From Lytechinus variegatus (lineage: Eukaryota; Echinodermata; Echinoidea; Temnopleuroida; Toxopneustidae), in assembly GCF_018143015.1 (NCBI RefSeq), contig NC_054754.1, forward strand, positions 28,781,830 through 28,845,829: a DNA stretch of 64,000 nucleotides, read 5' to 3'. The translations under genes and the position numbers were made by a program. The first letter of the stretch is position 1. The number at the start of each line of letters is the position of its first letter. The notes under the pieces are model-generated. The model was not told where the DNA came from and made no database searches. It saw nothing but the letters and a program-made list of their open reading frames with translations. Below are positions 11,764 to 29,100 of this stretch, piece after piece.

Positions 11764-11925
11764 CAGCTATATATTCTACTGTGCCATTCACCACACCTGG
11801 GCCGAGTATAGCACAATGTGGGTCAATTTCTTGCAGAAGGAAAACACGCCATTGCTGGGAATCGAACCCACGTCCCTCTGATTGAAAGACAACGAGTGAT
11901 AACCGCTAGACCATGACGCCCCCAC
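11764..11925 (-). mobile_element. tRNA-derived SINE (minus strand)
   Basis: On the minus strand it reads GCGTCATGGTCTAGCGGTTA (A box), then GGGTTCGATTCCCAGC (B box), and then a body with GCAAGAAATTGACCCACATT. The acceptor stem does not pair, and the body continues for about 80 bp. It is therefore a SINE and not a tRNA gene. Confidence 0.65.
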
Positions 11926-14900
11926 ATATACATTGTATACTGTATTTTTATTTTCCTCCATATTTTTTTTTTACAGTACTTTTAAGAAAATGTGTAAGAG
12001 ACTGCCAAATCATGAGATGTATGTTTGTAGTAATGTTACTCCAACTAATATCAATGCATAAAAAATCAAATGAATTTTCTCTCACAAAAAACATTTCAGT
12101 CTAGATCAATATGATGTGATCGCTAAGAATGGCCAATAAGAACTTCTACTTCATTTGATTTTATGCATCCACAGTTTGAAAAGGATGGTACCAATTTCAG
12201 AGGGAACAAATCATTTAAAGAATTTGTAATATTTTAAACAGTCGTTCAAGTTGTTAAAAAAATTATCACTGTGAATATGATCGGTTTTCTCAGCTCCATT
12301 TTGAACTTAATTATTCTAAAGATAAAAAGGCAATTCATTCTCTGGAGCAAATACTCAATGTTACCAGTACATGGTCAATTTAAAGTAATTGTCTGGGGTT
12401 TTTTTAATGACAGAAATATGACTGCAACAAAATACTAATTTTAAAACAAGAAACAGTTATATTACTTGTGCCCATTCAATTCTGACATAATTAAACTTTG
12501 GAATGTCATTTTGTATAAATTCATGCAACACCAATAAAACACATACCTCATGTGCATACTTTACAAATGCAATTAAATAAGTGATGTTAGTAAAGGATAT
12601 ATTAATGTATTATACAGCCAAAATTTCAGACAGGCAAGGTAATTAAATAGAATAAAAGATAGTGAGAACATCACAATAGTAATAAGGAATAACAGCCTGT
12701 AAAATGTGAAATCTATTTCATGATAAATACTCAAGAAATTACTTAAATATTAGGAAATTTGAGGAAACTTATTTTGAAATATACTTTGAAGTGCATTCTT
12801 TATCATTGTTGGGCTTCTGAAAATCTATGTACAGATAAACTGGATTAAAATCTTACCTGTTATGTTTCAAATGCCTTGAGAATTAATATGTTGTTCGACA
12901 ACTTGAACATATCTTGAAATATATATATATAATCCATCTCTAAGCTAATAAAATACAAAATGTTTGGTAATTTACTTCTCATTTAAGTGTACAAAAAAAG
13001 ACAGCACATTTTTCTACAGATTGGCAAAGCCATGATTTACACATTTTACACATCCCTTTGAAGCTGTTCCCACGGCCATCACATTTGTTGCGTACCACTT
13101 ATTGAGGCCGGACAAATCTATTCTCTGGACTGCACGAACACAGTGACAGAGGTTATGGATGCAGACGAATACACAACTCAAAAAAAAAATACATACTTGG
13201 CAATGTGCATCTTCCTCACAAAGAGCTGCCCAACAAATGAGATCGTGCCAATGGGAACGCAGTTCATTGCTACAAGTACCATTTATATAATATATATAAG
13301 TATTTACATAATACAATAGGTTTCTCATTATAATAAGCTCTGCGTTGAATGTACAGTCTATGAAGTGCCAATCGGCTAAGAGCAATCTTCTTATATTAAT
13401 CAATATCATAAGACAATGCTAAGGAATTTAGCACATCACGCAATTGTCATCTGAACATCCATACATGCTACTTATCTAACCGAAAAATAACAGAATCAAA
13501 CAATATGAAAATACCAATCTAAGAGATCTAAACCTCTTTTGTTCACTCCACTTGTGTGACCTTCATTCCGCAGTACAGAATTATTCTAGTCATTTGGGCG
13601 AGTACACATGGGATAACTAAAAAGGGAACTACACAAGATAACACATTTCAATAAATCATAAGATTAAGTCATGTACACATATTGCATTTGAATGAAAAAA
13701 AAACAACAGAATATCGATCAGTCTGTCCCGCATGTTGAGCGAAGTCAACAAAAGAGGTATCCTTTTTGTCTCTTTCCATACTACCATCTGTGAAACAGAA
13801 TAGAATCACAATCATCATGGTTGGGATACTATTTTTTCTGTGAAGTCGATCATGTTCAATGCTCCCAGGTCCTTGGTTCTAACTTGACTTAAGCCAGAGT
13901 GGAGACTAGCAACTTTATGGAATATATGTGAATTACATTTTGTCAACTGGCAACTTTGTCATTATAAATCAATAATGCAATAAAATGAATTTGTATAGCA
14001 CAGCCACCTCATGAACATACTTTACTGTGTTTGTAAGCATTGCAAGAACTCAATTATCTTTATCCATCACAACTCAGTGTTTTCTCCTATTGTCAAAGTG
14101 ATGTAAAGCCAACCAGAAATCTATCACTTTCATAAGGACCGTGAATGATTTGATTGAAGTAGCACAGAAAACCTTTTGACAGCATGCACATCATTTTGAA
14201 TTTTGTAGTATATGTTTTATCAATAATAAGTATTTCTAATGTGCACTTTTTAATGAATCATTACTCCTGTTTTTTACGTTTTATCCACGTTACAATGGAA
14301 AAACACATATAGTACATTGAGTCTTAAATAATTGAATCCCAACATTACTAGATTACGAATGATCTTTTAGAATATCATCTACTCCTCTCATTGCACAAAG
14401 AGTGAAACCAGGAAAGGACATGTGTCAGTCACACAGAGTGTACATTGATTAAACAATTCAAATAGAATTTGAATCTTTAGTGAAATCATTCAAGACGAAG
14501 TAACTTGCTTGTAATCCAATGAGAGATGAAATTTTCTTCATTTTATTTTGAGGTACCACTAAATCAATTTTGGAAGAACAATATATGTGATGCTTTCATG
14601 TTTTTTGTATCAATCAAGATACTTGTACATTCCACAAACAAAACCTGTCACAAACTTCAAAATAGCTGCAACAGTATCCTAGTACTATGACCGACGCATG
14701 AAACAGAAATTAAAAACAAAATCAACTATCGTCTGCACATCATGCATATGCACTACGAACTTAAAATAGCTAAAGATAATGATTCAAGAATATAACCCAG
14801 AGGGTTAAGGGCACTTCCATTGCTCTTAAATTACAATGAATAAAAGCCCTTTCCATTCAGAGGGCGCCCCCTTGAGGTGGACCTCCACTGTACCATGGAC

Positions 14901-14994
14901 CTGTGAGCACCGACGATCATCACCTTCCACAGATTAGATGGAGAAGAGAGAAAAGAAAGAAAGAGGCGGCGGAAGCTACGATGAGGAGATGATG
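11926..14994 (-). other. Probable RAB14 3' UTR and downstream DNA
   Basis: This is the stretch immediately 3' of the RAB14 stop codon on the minus strand. No coding exon is visible. The region is AT-rich with scattered TTTATT (minus-strand AATAAA), so the poly(A) site cannot be chosen from sequence alone. Confidence 0.4.
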
Positions 14995-20643
<5,649 letters not shown>

Positions 20644-22189
20644 CTACAGATAAAAAGTAAAAGACATAGAACACTGGTTAATAATTGGTTTCTTTAAAAG
20701 CTATCCACTTGTAAATGTGTACCTCTACCAATCGCTTTCTATGCTAGATTATGTTTACATGTACTGTATACGGAAATGTACAGAATGAAACTAGGAATTT
20801 CAACAATATTGGAGTACAAGATAGAGCAGTTGATATTCAAAGTAATTCAGACTTTAATCAAAATACATATACTTAGTAAATTATTCATGTAGGTTAAATT
20901 ACTGATTTTAATAAACAGATCAAGCCAGTTTTCCCCCTTTAAATGATACAATTTATGGAAAGTACAACGCAAACCTGAATGGTATACAAATGATGCATGC
21001 AGGAGCTCATTATGCTATCTATTCTCACTCGAGTTGAGACTCTGTTCAATTCATTCATTGCACTCAGCCTACTGGCTTCACGCAATATGTTGAACACAGC
21101 CTCAACGAGAGTGGATAGGTCGCATAATCGACAAATGAAAACATGCATCATAACAACTTTTCTAGATTGTTTTATTTGACAAAAAAGAAGGAAAACAAAA
21201 ACAAAAGAAAATGAAATTAAAATATATTTGCCTTTGTCCAGCAACTAATTTTCTCTGATATACATGATTATTTTTCCCATGTATAAAAAGCAGTTAATTG
21301 TTTTCAATCTTTTGTGTCGTGCTTTGATTCGTGTTTCAAGTGCGCACTGTCAGCCTTGTTGATCCGCTTACACTGTACTGCGATGAGCATAAACACACAC
21401 AAACACATACATACAAAATGTACATATACGCATGCTTAGTGGTACATGTACACACTGGGGAGATCAACCGTAGAACTGTACCATGCAATGGAAAAAAAAA
21501 ATGCACGGCCACCGTACAATGGAAAATAAAATTTGCATGCAGTACAAAATGGATCAAATATTGAATGGCTTTCGACCAATCAAATGACAGGAATCTTTGT
21601 ATGATAACCACTTTCCAGGAAAACAAGGGAAATCCCCATTTCTTACGGTAGTCAAAATATATGTTGTGGGCATGCATACATGCAAGGCCTCTGCTAATGA
21701 TATACCGTACAAACTATTTCAAAATGTGAGAGACAGTGAGATAAAACATGTCCATGTTAACGAGGAAGGAGAAAGGTGATTACCGGTACAACTTATAGAG
21801 TGTCAACTAGTATACATGCCATTACTGACCACAGTGGAGGTCTGTGCATGATATGAATAATTCATTGAATCTGAAGTGTGGTCATGTCCCTATTGTAGAA
21901 ATAAGGACAAAATGCCACTAATGCATTGAATTCAGAACACTACATGTACATGTATATCCCCAGGGACCTCTCTCTCTGTACTCAAAATACTCAAAATTTC
22001 AACATGCAGCATATACCTGACTGACATGCTTGAAGAGTGAAGGACTTATCATTGTTTCATGAATATACAATTTACATGTAGGGGAGAGTGGGGTAATTGA
22101 GGCCCCCATCTTCTTTTTTTTAGCTCACTGCTCAAGTTTAATACATTATCTCAAGCAATGCTGAATGTGAGCATGATAAATCTGCCATA

Positions 22190-25100
22190 AATTTCTGGTA
22201 AGGGCAAGCGCCAGAAGCCTGAATGGAGCACATCAGCTGACTCAACATACAAGGCCATGAAACTCTCTTGGAGGAAATGGAAGCTAGGTAGCAAAAATAG
22301 TTCACAAGCAAACCCTTTGTGGATAAGATATAGATCGGTCAAGGGAGCTTTTCGTAAGCAGCTCAGGAAACAAAGGCATAACCTAGAGAGCAGCCGGCTT
22401 CTACAAATTGAGAGAGCCAAGAAAGGGGACAACAGGCCATTTTTTTAAGTTGATCAAGGAAAGAAGAAGATCTTGTGCAGATGCCTCTCCTGTGGACACA
22501 CTCATAGTCAACGGTAAGAGCTACACAGGCAAGGCTACCATTCAAGGTTTTGAAGAGTAGTACTTCAAGATGCTATCCGTGCCCAACCCTGGTAATAATT
22601 ATCAATCAACTATTACTGATACAGTGGAGAAACTGGCTGATGTAATCAGTACATGTACTCCAAACCAAAGACCTTTCACCAGAATGGACTTAGATAAAGC
22701 CATAAGACCGCTGAAGAAGTACAAGGCTGCTGGTGCTGACCAGATATCAGCTGAGCGTGGTCTTTGGTGGTGAAAAGGCAAGATATCTTCACTTAGTCAT
22801 TATAAACGCCTTTGTTGCTCACAGCTTCATTCCAGATGCCTTTAAATATGGAATTATTCTACCACTACACAAGGGGAATGGTAAACCTCTCACTGATCCC
22901 TCTTGCCACAGGGGAATAACCCTGTCATCTACTTTCTGCAAAGTATTGGAGTTGCTTATAAAACCCAAACTTCTAGAACAGTTTCATCAGAGGGATCCCT
23001 GATGAGCTAAAAAGAGTGGTTTCAAAGAAGAGCAATCCTGTTCCTTAACAGCAGCCTCTCTCAACCTCATCATCGAAGCTAATACTAAACATGGTAGAAC
23101 AACGTATGCATCATTCCTCGACGCTGCTAAGGCATTTGATACTGTGTGGCGCAATGGTCTTCTTTACAAGCTCTATCATGATGGGGTGACAGGTTATCTA
23201 TGGAACATCCTTTTTCAGCTGTATCAAGGCCTTCCTGGAGCTGTTGCATGGAAGGATAGACAGAGCAGGACAGACAGAGCAACTTCTTCTTCTTCTTTCC
23301 TTGGTTGGCAACCAGTCAGGATTGACTATTTTTGCCACAGCTTTTGTTTATTTTCAGTAGCTTATTATATATTTTTGTTCCATTCCTTTTATCCTTCTCT
23401 CTCTTTTAATTCTTATTTTCTTTTTTTTTTTCCTTTTCTTTTCTGTTATTTTCTTTGTCTTTTTTTCTTCTTCTTTTTCTTTTTCATGTTATCTTTTCCT
23501 TTTCTTTTTTTCTTCTCTTTTCTTTTTTTTTCTTTTTTTACTTTCTTTTCTTTTTTTTCTTTTGTTTTCTTTGCTTTTCTTCTTTTTTTTCTCTTTTTAA
23601 AAATTCTTTTTCTTTTTTTTTTCTTTTCTCTCTTTTTCCTTTTTATTTCTTTTTCTTTCCCTTCCTTTTTTTATAATTATTTTATTTTTCTTTTGTATGC
23701 GTTCCGATTTCTTGCAGCACATTTGATTTTCTTCTGCTACAGTAAGCTGCAACAGAAAAAGCAAAAGTAAACTGGATTTGTGGCCTGATAAAACTCCAAG
23801 TTTCGGGAAACCAAAACCAAAGTATGGGATGAAAGTGCAAAAAACTGGTTTCCTATCCAACAAGGTGTATGTCAAGGGGGAATCCTCTCTCCCCTTTGTT
23901 ATTTGATCTACTTCGATGGATTCATACAGAAGCTGAGAAAGAGTGGCATAGGCTGTAACGTACTTTCCAGATTCACAGGAACTCTCGTGCTTGCTGATGA
24001 CAGAGTACTTCTCACCAACCTCCCTGAAGATCTACAGTGTATGCTTGATATTGTCTTGGAGTACACCAAACAATGCCACTACACTATCAAACCCTCCAAA
24101 AGTGCTGTAGTGATTTTCAACCCAGGACGTAACTCTGCAGCTTTCCAATGGCACTTTGGTTCAGACATCATTCCTGTTCAGGCCTGCCATCCTCACCTTG
24201 GTGTCTTGCGCTCCTCTAATAAACTGAATCGCACCTATGAGATCTTTCAAAAGGATAATAAGGCCCTGTACAGCTTGACAGGTACTGGTGCTTACCGGAG
24301 TGGTTTGTCCCGTCATTGTCTCCTCACTGTGGAAAACATTCTGTGCCCCCAGAATGTTGTACGGAATTGAGGCTCTTAACCTACCCAATAGAGATAAGAG
24401 GGCCTTAGATGTGATGCTACTTGGTCTTCCAAGGACAACTGCACATGGGGCTGTTCCTCTGCTTACAGATTCTACTTCTATCTGACTCAATTAATCTCTT
24501 ACATCTGCATCTTCTGGGAAAGATTATCTCTCTTCCTCAGGACAGAACTGAGCACAGGATCATTTTAAGTGTTGTCTGCCAGGAGCCTACTATTCCTACC
24601 ATTGAAGTCCTCAAGGTTCTTCTAGAGAAGTACAACCTTCTCTACTAGATCTCCTTCAGCAGGGTTGCTCATATCTGACATGGGAGAAGAGAGTAACAAA
24701 GGCAGTGGATAGGCCCTTGCATCCCTCTCCGAAGAAACCTCCCTAAAGTCGTTTCTTCTTCTGTTCCATGATATTGACTTGGTGCTTACCTATCATGTAT
24801 TCCCGTCCGTCATTCACCCTGCACATCTCCAGATAGCCATCAACATGAAAGCTCAACTCCATAACAGTACCTATCTCACCCAAAGTAGACTGTGCAAGAT
24901 CTCCAGACTAGTTTCTGACCCAAGTTGTCCTGCTTGCCATGCACCTGTGTAAACTGTCTTTCACTTTGTTAATGAATGCATAGCCTATACCCATCATAGA
25001 AATAATCTTCTGAAATATTTTCCAGAGGATGCCATTAAGTGCTCTCAAGCTTTCCAAATACAGACTCCTATCTTCAAGTTGCAAGAACCAGACTTATCCT

Positions 25101-25330
25101 CCTTGGTGTCATTGACAATGTCTCGTATCAGTTTCCTGACTTTCATCCTGTTACTCTTCAATTTGTGGTTGATATACATTTCTCAAGACAGCGCCTTGTT
25201 GATCAAGCTTCTGCAGCTGCAAACAGTGACTAATAGCTCATTATTTTACCATGCTGTACTGCAACTAAAGGCTTGCAGTTCTCCGGTGAATGGAGGAATT
25301 CAACACAGAAGAAGCTTCATCTCATGTTAA
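22190..25330 (+). pseudogene. Decayed non-LTR retrotransposon (LINE) reverse transcriptase
   Basis: A plus-strand LINE ORF2 remnant with many frameshifts and stops lies in the first RAB14 intron. Recognisable pieces in order: a basic linker (about 22250-22440); RT block LKKYKAAGADQIS (about 22713-22750); GIILPLHKGNGKPLTDP (about 22850-22900) and RGITLSSTFCKVLE; FLDAAKAFDTVWRNGLLYKL (about 23117-23176); QQGVCQGGILSPL (about 23860-23898); LVLADDRVLL, the catalytic ADD box (about 23988-24016); and a C-terminal CPACH...FHFVNEC knuckle-like motif (about 24930-24980). The order and motifs fit the jockey/CR1/I side of LINEs. A pyrimidine-rich insert splits it at about 23285-23800. No intact frame, so it is inactive. 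Confidence 0.85.
23340..23695. repeat. Polypyrimidine tract inserted in the LINE remnant
   Basis: About 355 bp that is almost pure T and C on the plus strand. The long open frame over it (Phe/Ser/Leu only) is compositional. Confidence 0.85.
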
Positions 25331-25727
25331 AATTCTTAAATTGTTAGGTGCACAAACATACCCCCCCCCCATCTAAGAAGTTAGATCTAGACCCTCATTC
25401 ATTTTACAAAAAAATCAAAACAAGCATCACACACACACATGCCATAATCTACCTCGGGCAAAGTTTGTGCAGGCTCCACTCCACTTCACTACCGCTACAC
25501 TACGCTCCAAATACCCGAACTTCGGGACCGTGAGCTTGTTCGGATACTCCGAGAGGCAAAGGTGGGATAAAAAGGTTATTTAATGTAAAAATTAAAGAAA
25601 CAAAATATAACGAGAAAGAAAAATAGCTTAATTTCTTACTCTACACCCTTATTTCACTCCGTGTCCATCCTAAAATTACCCTCAAAAGTGGTGATTTTGG
25701 GCCAGTATCTAATTCCTCACACGTATT

Positions 25728-27390
25728 ACCAGAGTGACCAGATGTCCCGTATTTCCTGGGATCGTCCCGTATTTTTTTCCTTTGTCCTGGTGTCCCGACA
25801 AACCCTTCCCGGGACGTCTATTTGTCCCGTATTTTAGAATATTGAACAAATATAATTAGACCATAGAAAAGTGAAGAATTTTCATCAAACAACCAACAGA
25901 TGACGAAGCAGAGAGAACAATAAAATAAACTTTTGCAAGTTCTGCTGTGTGTGTGTGTGTGGCAGGTTAGTACTAGCTAGCCGTGTAGGATCGGAGTAGA
26001 TTCTCAATGGTGCAAACAATCTCACATGATAAACAGTTTTTCACTAAAACTGAATCACAAAATATGACTAGAAATTTCATAATTATATTATGGATTCTAG
26101 ATTACTAATTTGATGATGTAATCGGAGGAGCAAGTTGTTGAGTTTTCATAATTTAGATCTAGTTGTTTCAGCTTTCGTTTTGAGTCTTGTTGTGATCGGT
26201 TCGAAGGTACTTGTAATGGGATGAGAGATGCTTGTGTGTGATGCCGAGATGTTAAGTTTGGCAATGTTTTACTTTTTAAGTTTTATTAATTTCTACAACA
26301 TTCTAATATTTTTATCTTTAAAATATATCAATGGATTTTTTTCTTTCAGTTTGCTTGAAGTTTGATTTTGTCCCCTCTTTTTTATATCCTTCTTTCTTCA
26401 TCCTTCTATCCTGCCTGCTTGCCTTTTTTTGTTCAATTTATCTTTATTTCAAATTTGTGTGATGCCAAGATGTTAATTTCAATTTTAGTATTTAAAATAT
26501 ATTTTTAATATCTTTAGATGATTGGATTTTGGGGGGTTTGCTTAAAGTTTGATTTTTTCCCTCTTTTCTTTATTTTTCTATCCTTCTATCCTTCCTGCTT
26601 GCCTCTTTTGTTCCATCTATCTTTATTTTCAATCTTTCCTAGCTTTCTTTCCTTTCTCTGTTCATTTTTCTTTCTTTCCTTCTTTTTTAAATTTCCTTTT
26701 TTTTTCATTTTTCCTTAATCTTTTCTTTCCTTCCTTCTCCCTTCCTCTCCTTTTTCTTTTCGTTCTTTCTCTCCTTCCATTATTTTCATTTTTTTATTCT
26801 CTTCCACTTCATTCTATCCTCCCTCTCTCATCTTTTCTTTCATTCTTTATTATCTTTTTCCCTTCTATTCTTTCCCTTTCTTCCTCCCTTCCTGTTTTCT
26901 TCTTTCTTTTTTTCTTTCTTTATTTCTTTCAGAGAATGAGGGAAACATTTTCTTTCCTTCATTCTTTCTTTCTTCCTCCTTTTTTCCTTTGTCTCCTTTA
27001 TTTTTCTTTCACACATGTATTCATCTTCCCTTCCTTCTTCTTTCTTTCTTTATTCATTCATTCCAAAGAATACAGACATCTTTTTCCCTTTTTATTACTT
27101 CTTTTATCCTTCTTTTATTCTAACTTCATCATTTTTTTTTCATTTTGCCCCTCATATTTTTCTTTCTTTCCTCTCAATTCATCTCTTTTCTCATCTTTTC
27201 TTTCTCCCCTACATTCTTTTGTTCACCTTCCTTTTCTTTATACCATATATATTTTTTTACAAGTCTAACATTACTCATTAGCTAGCCTTCTTTATTGGCT
27301 CGGTAGATCTGCTCGTGCTCCTTGCATCCTATTTCGATTGTCCCGTATTTCATTTTGTGAAATCAGGTCATCTGCGCATTATTCACGGCC
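25728..27390. mobile_element. hAT-like non-autonomous element
   Basis: The left end reads CCAGAGTGACCAGATGTCCC and carries four GTCCCGTATTT words by about 25845. The right end (27335-27380) reads GTCCCGTATTTCATTTTGTG then CAGGTCATCTGCGC, roughly the reverse complement of the terminal GACCAGATG. CAG(A/G)GTGACCAGA ends are familiar from hAT-type transposons. The interior is mostly pyrimidine-rich filler without a transposase. Exact ends and target duplication are uncertain. Confidence 0.5.
26370..27250. repeat. Long (T/C)-rich low-complexity tract
   Basis: About 880 bp dominated by TTTC, CTTT and TTCC on the plus strand. Open frames here are compositional artefacts. Confidence 0.85.
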
Positions 27391-27809
27391 AATTTCAAAA
27401 CATCATATGTGATCGGTCGCAGGTCAAACAGCATCTGAGCATAAATATTTAGATGGCTCAGAAAATACAGAAATATTCTAAGTCTAAGAGTTTGGGAAAA
27501 TATTCCACTGATTCGTAGAATATTTTTTCCTGCATGAGCCTGCGCGAACTTCGCACAAGGTAGCCATAATCATGATAATACTGATACACAACTGACACAA
27601 TTTATGTAGACCCTATTCAATTAAGATGATCAACAACAATGTAGAAAAAAGAATCTCGCTGCACAGCCACAACTCTCCGTACAAATGCCATACAAATACA
27701 ATTCACTGTACCGGTAATTGCCGGGTTTTCACTACGACAGTCTGAAACAGTCAGTGGTCCGCACTGATCATGCACAATAATAATGATGTTCAGGATCAAA
27801 ATAACTTAC

Positions 27810-28060
27810 AATTCGCTAATCTGGAGATAATTTCTGGCTTCTTTAGCAGAAGAATATGTTAAACAACGGTAAATCAGTCCGTTCCGTCGTCTACATCAAC
27901 TCCTAGATGAACTGATCACATTTAAAGGTAGTAAAACAGATGTCGTTTTACAAGGAAGAGGCGTTCATCACACGATAGTCATTGGCCAATCGTTCAATAT
28001 GGCGGCTGTATCAAGTCTATGGATCCTCCTCTCATGGTATGACGTCACGAGCCAGCTGCT
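27810..28060 (-). promoter_or_regulatory. RAB14: Candidate RAB14 promoter and noncoding first exon
   Basis: On the minus strand a strong splice donor, GAATT|GTAAGTT, ends a possible noncoding exon at 27810. To its right lie ATTGGCCAAT (27981-27990, a CCAAT box on both strands), CAATATGGCGGCTG (27995-28008, YY1-like) and TGACGTCA (28040-28047, a CRE). These are typical of TATA-less housekeeping promoters. The donor would pair with the acceptor at 20644, just upstream of the RAB14 ATG, making a 7.2-kb first intron. The assignment to RAB14 is inference from position and strand. Confidence 0.5.
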
Positions 28061-29100
28061 CTATCTTGTGGGTGGGGTGATGTGATGAAGTCATTCATAA
28101 CATTACTGAATCATCATGTAATCTAGTTAATCAAGCATAAAATTAAAACAATAGGCCGAGGGGAAGGAGTAGCGGGAATTCGAAAATATTAACCATATCA
28201 ATCATCCCCCTTTGAAAAAAGTAGATCCATCCATCGGGCCATCCATCAACAATCTATACCGTACATGAAACTCCAGTCGAAGCGGGATGCATAATGGAAA
28301 GATGCCTCCATTCGAATTATAGCTTACAAAGTAATGTTTGGCCCATTCTGAGAGGAGTACTTTCCTCTTTTCTTCTTCTTCTTCTTCTTCTTCTTCTTCT
28401 TCTTCTTCTCCTTCTCTTTTTTCTTTTGGTGTTGGGGGGTTACTTTGTTTTGCAAACAATAACAGAGGTAATCCAATCAAGTACCTGCAAGGATCAGGTT
28501 CAATGGATGGGGTAACTGCATGTCACAAAAGATATGTTATGCATGGAAAATATAACTCAGAAACCTCAAATTAATTTGCAATTTTCTGAAATGCCATATC
28601 CATGTTCTTCACATCAATTCAGTGTGTTTCGATGGCATGTTTAAACAAAACATAAAGCAGTCTAGATAGATCGGATAAAAGTATATGTCATCCATGCAGA
28701 TGGGGCTTGGCGACTGCGCTAAAGTTTGATAGGGAGATCTTCACTCTTGGTAGTTTTATCTGGATCTTCATTTCATTTGTAAAATTTGTAAAAACACGAA
28801 TTTATAGGCCTATTCATAAAAAAATTGTCAAACCAAACTGACTCAATGATTAAAGATACTTATGATTGCAACTTATCTCCGTATACGGAGACATAGCATG
28901 TACACATATTCGAAAATATGAAATAAAACTATTTCAAGGTATAACATATAAGAAAAGAGGAAGTGGGGCATGGCATTAAGAGTTCACATAACTGCCTAAC
29001 TAATGAATAGTCATGACGGCATATGCATATGATTTCACAATATTAATGATTTATAAAATATAACTTTGCCATCAGATTTTGATGACACTGGCATATAGAC
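28061..29100. other. Intergenic DNA upstream of RAB14
   Basis: No gene recognised. It contains a (TTC)n tract at 28367-28411. The rest is AT-rich single-copy-looking sequence. Confidence 0.35.
28367..28411. repeat. (TTC)n microsatellite
   Basis: About 14 tandem TTC triplets. They yield Ser, Leu or Glu homopolymers in the different frames, none of them a credible protein. Confidence 0.9.

Noticed and set aside
11850..11925. tRNA-Glu-like gene on the minus strand
   Set aside because: The acceptor stem does not pair and the sequence continues into a SINE body.
13014..13409. Minus-strand frame of about 130 codons downstream of RAB14
   Set aside because: No recognisable domain, and it lies where the RAB14 3' UTR is expected. 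Chance open frames of this length are not rare in 64 kb.
23144..23770. Plus-strand frame of about 200 codons rich in Phe, Ser and Leu
   Set aside because: Its first part is a decayed LINE reverse transcriptase fragment and the rest is a polypyrimidine tract. Composition alone keeps it open.
26549..27268. Plus-strand frame of about 240 codons resembling a membrane protein
   Set aside because: Pure T/C low-complexity DNA always encodes Phe, Ser, Leu and Pro. No motif or codon bias of a gene is present.
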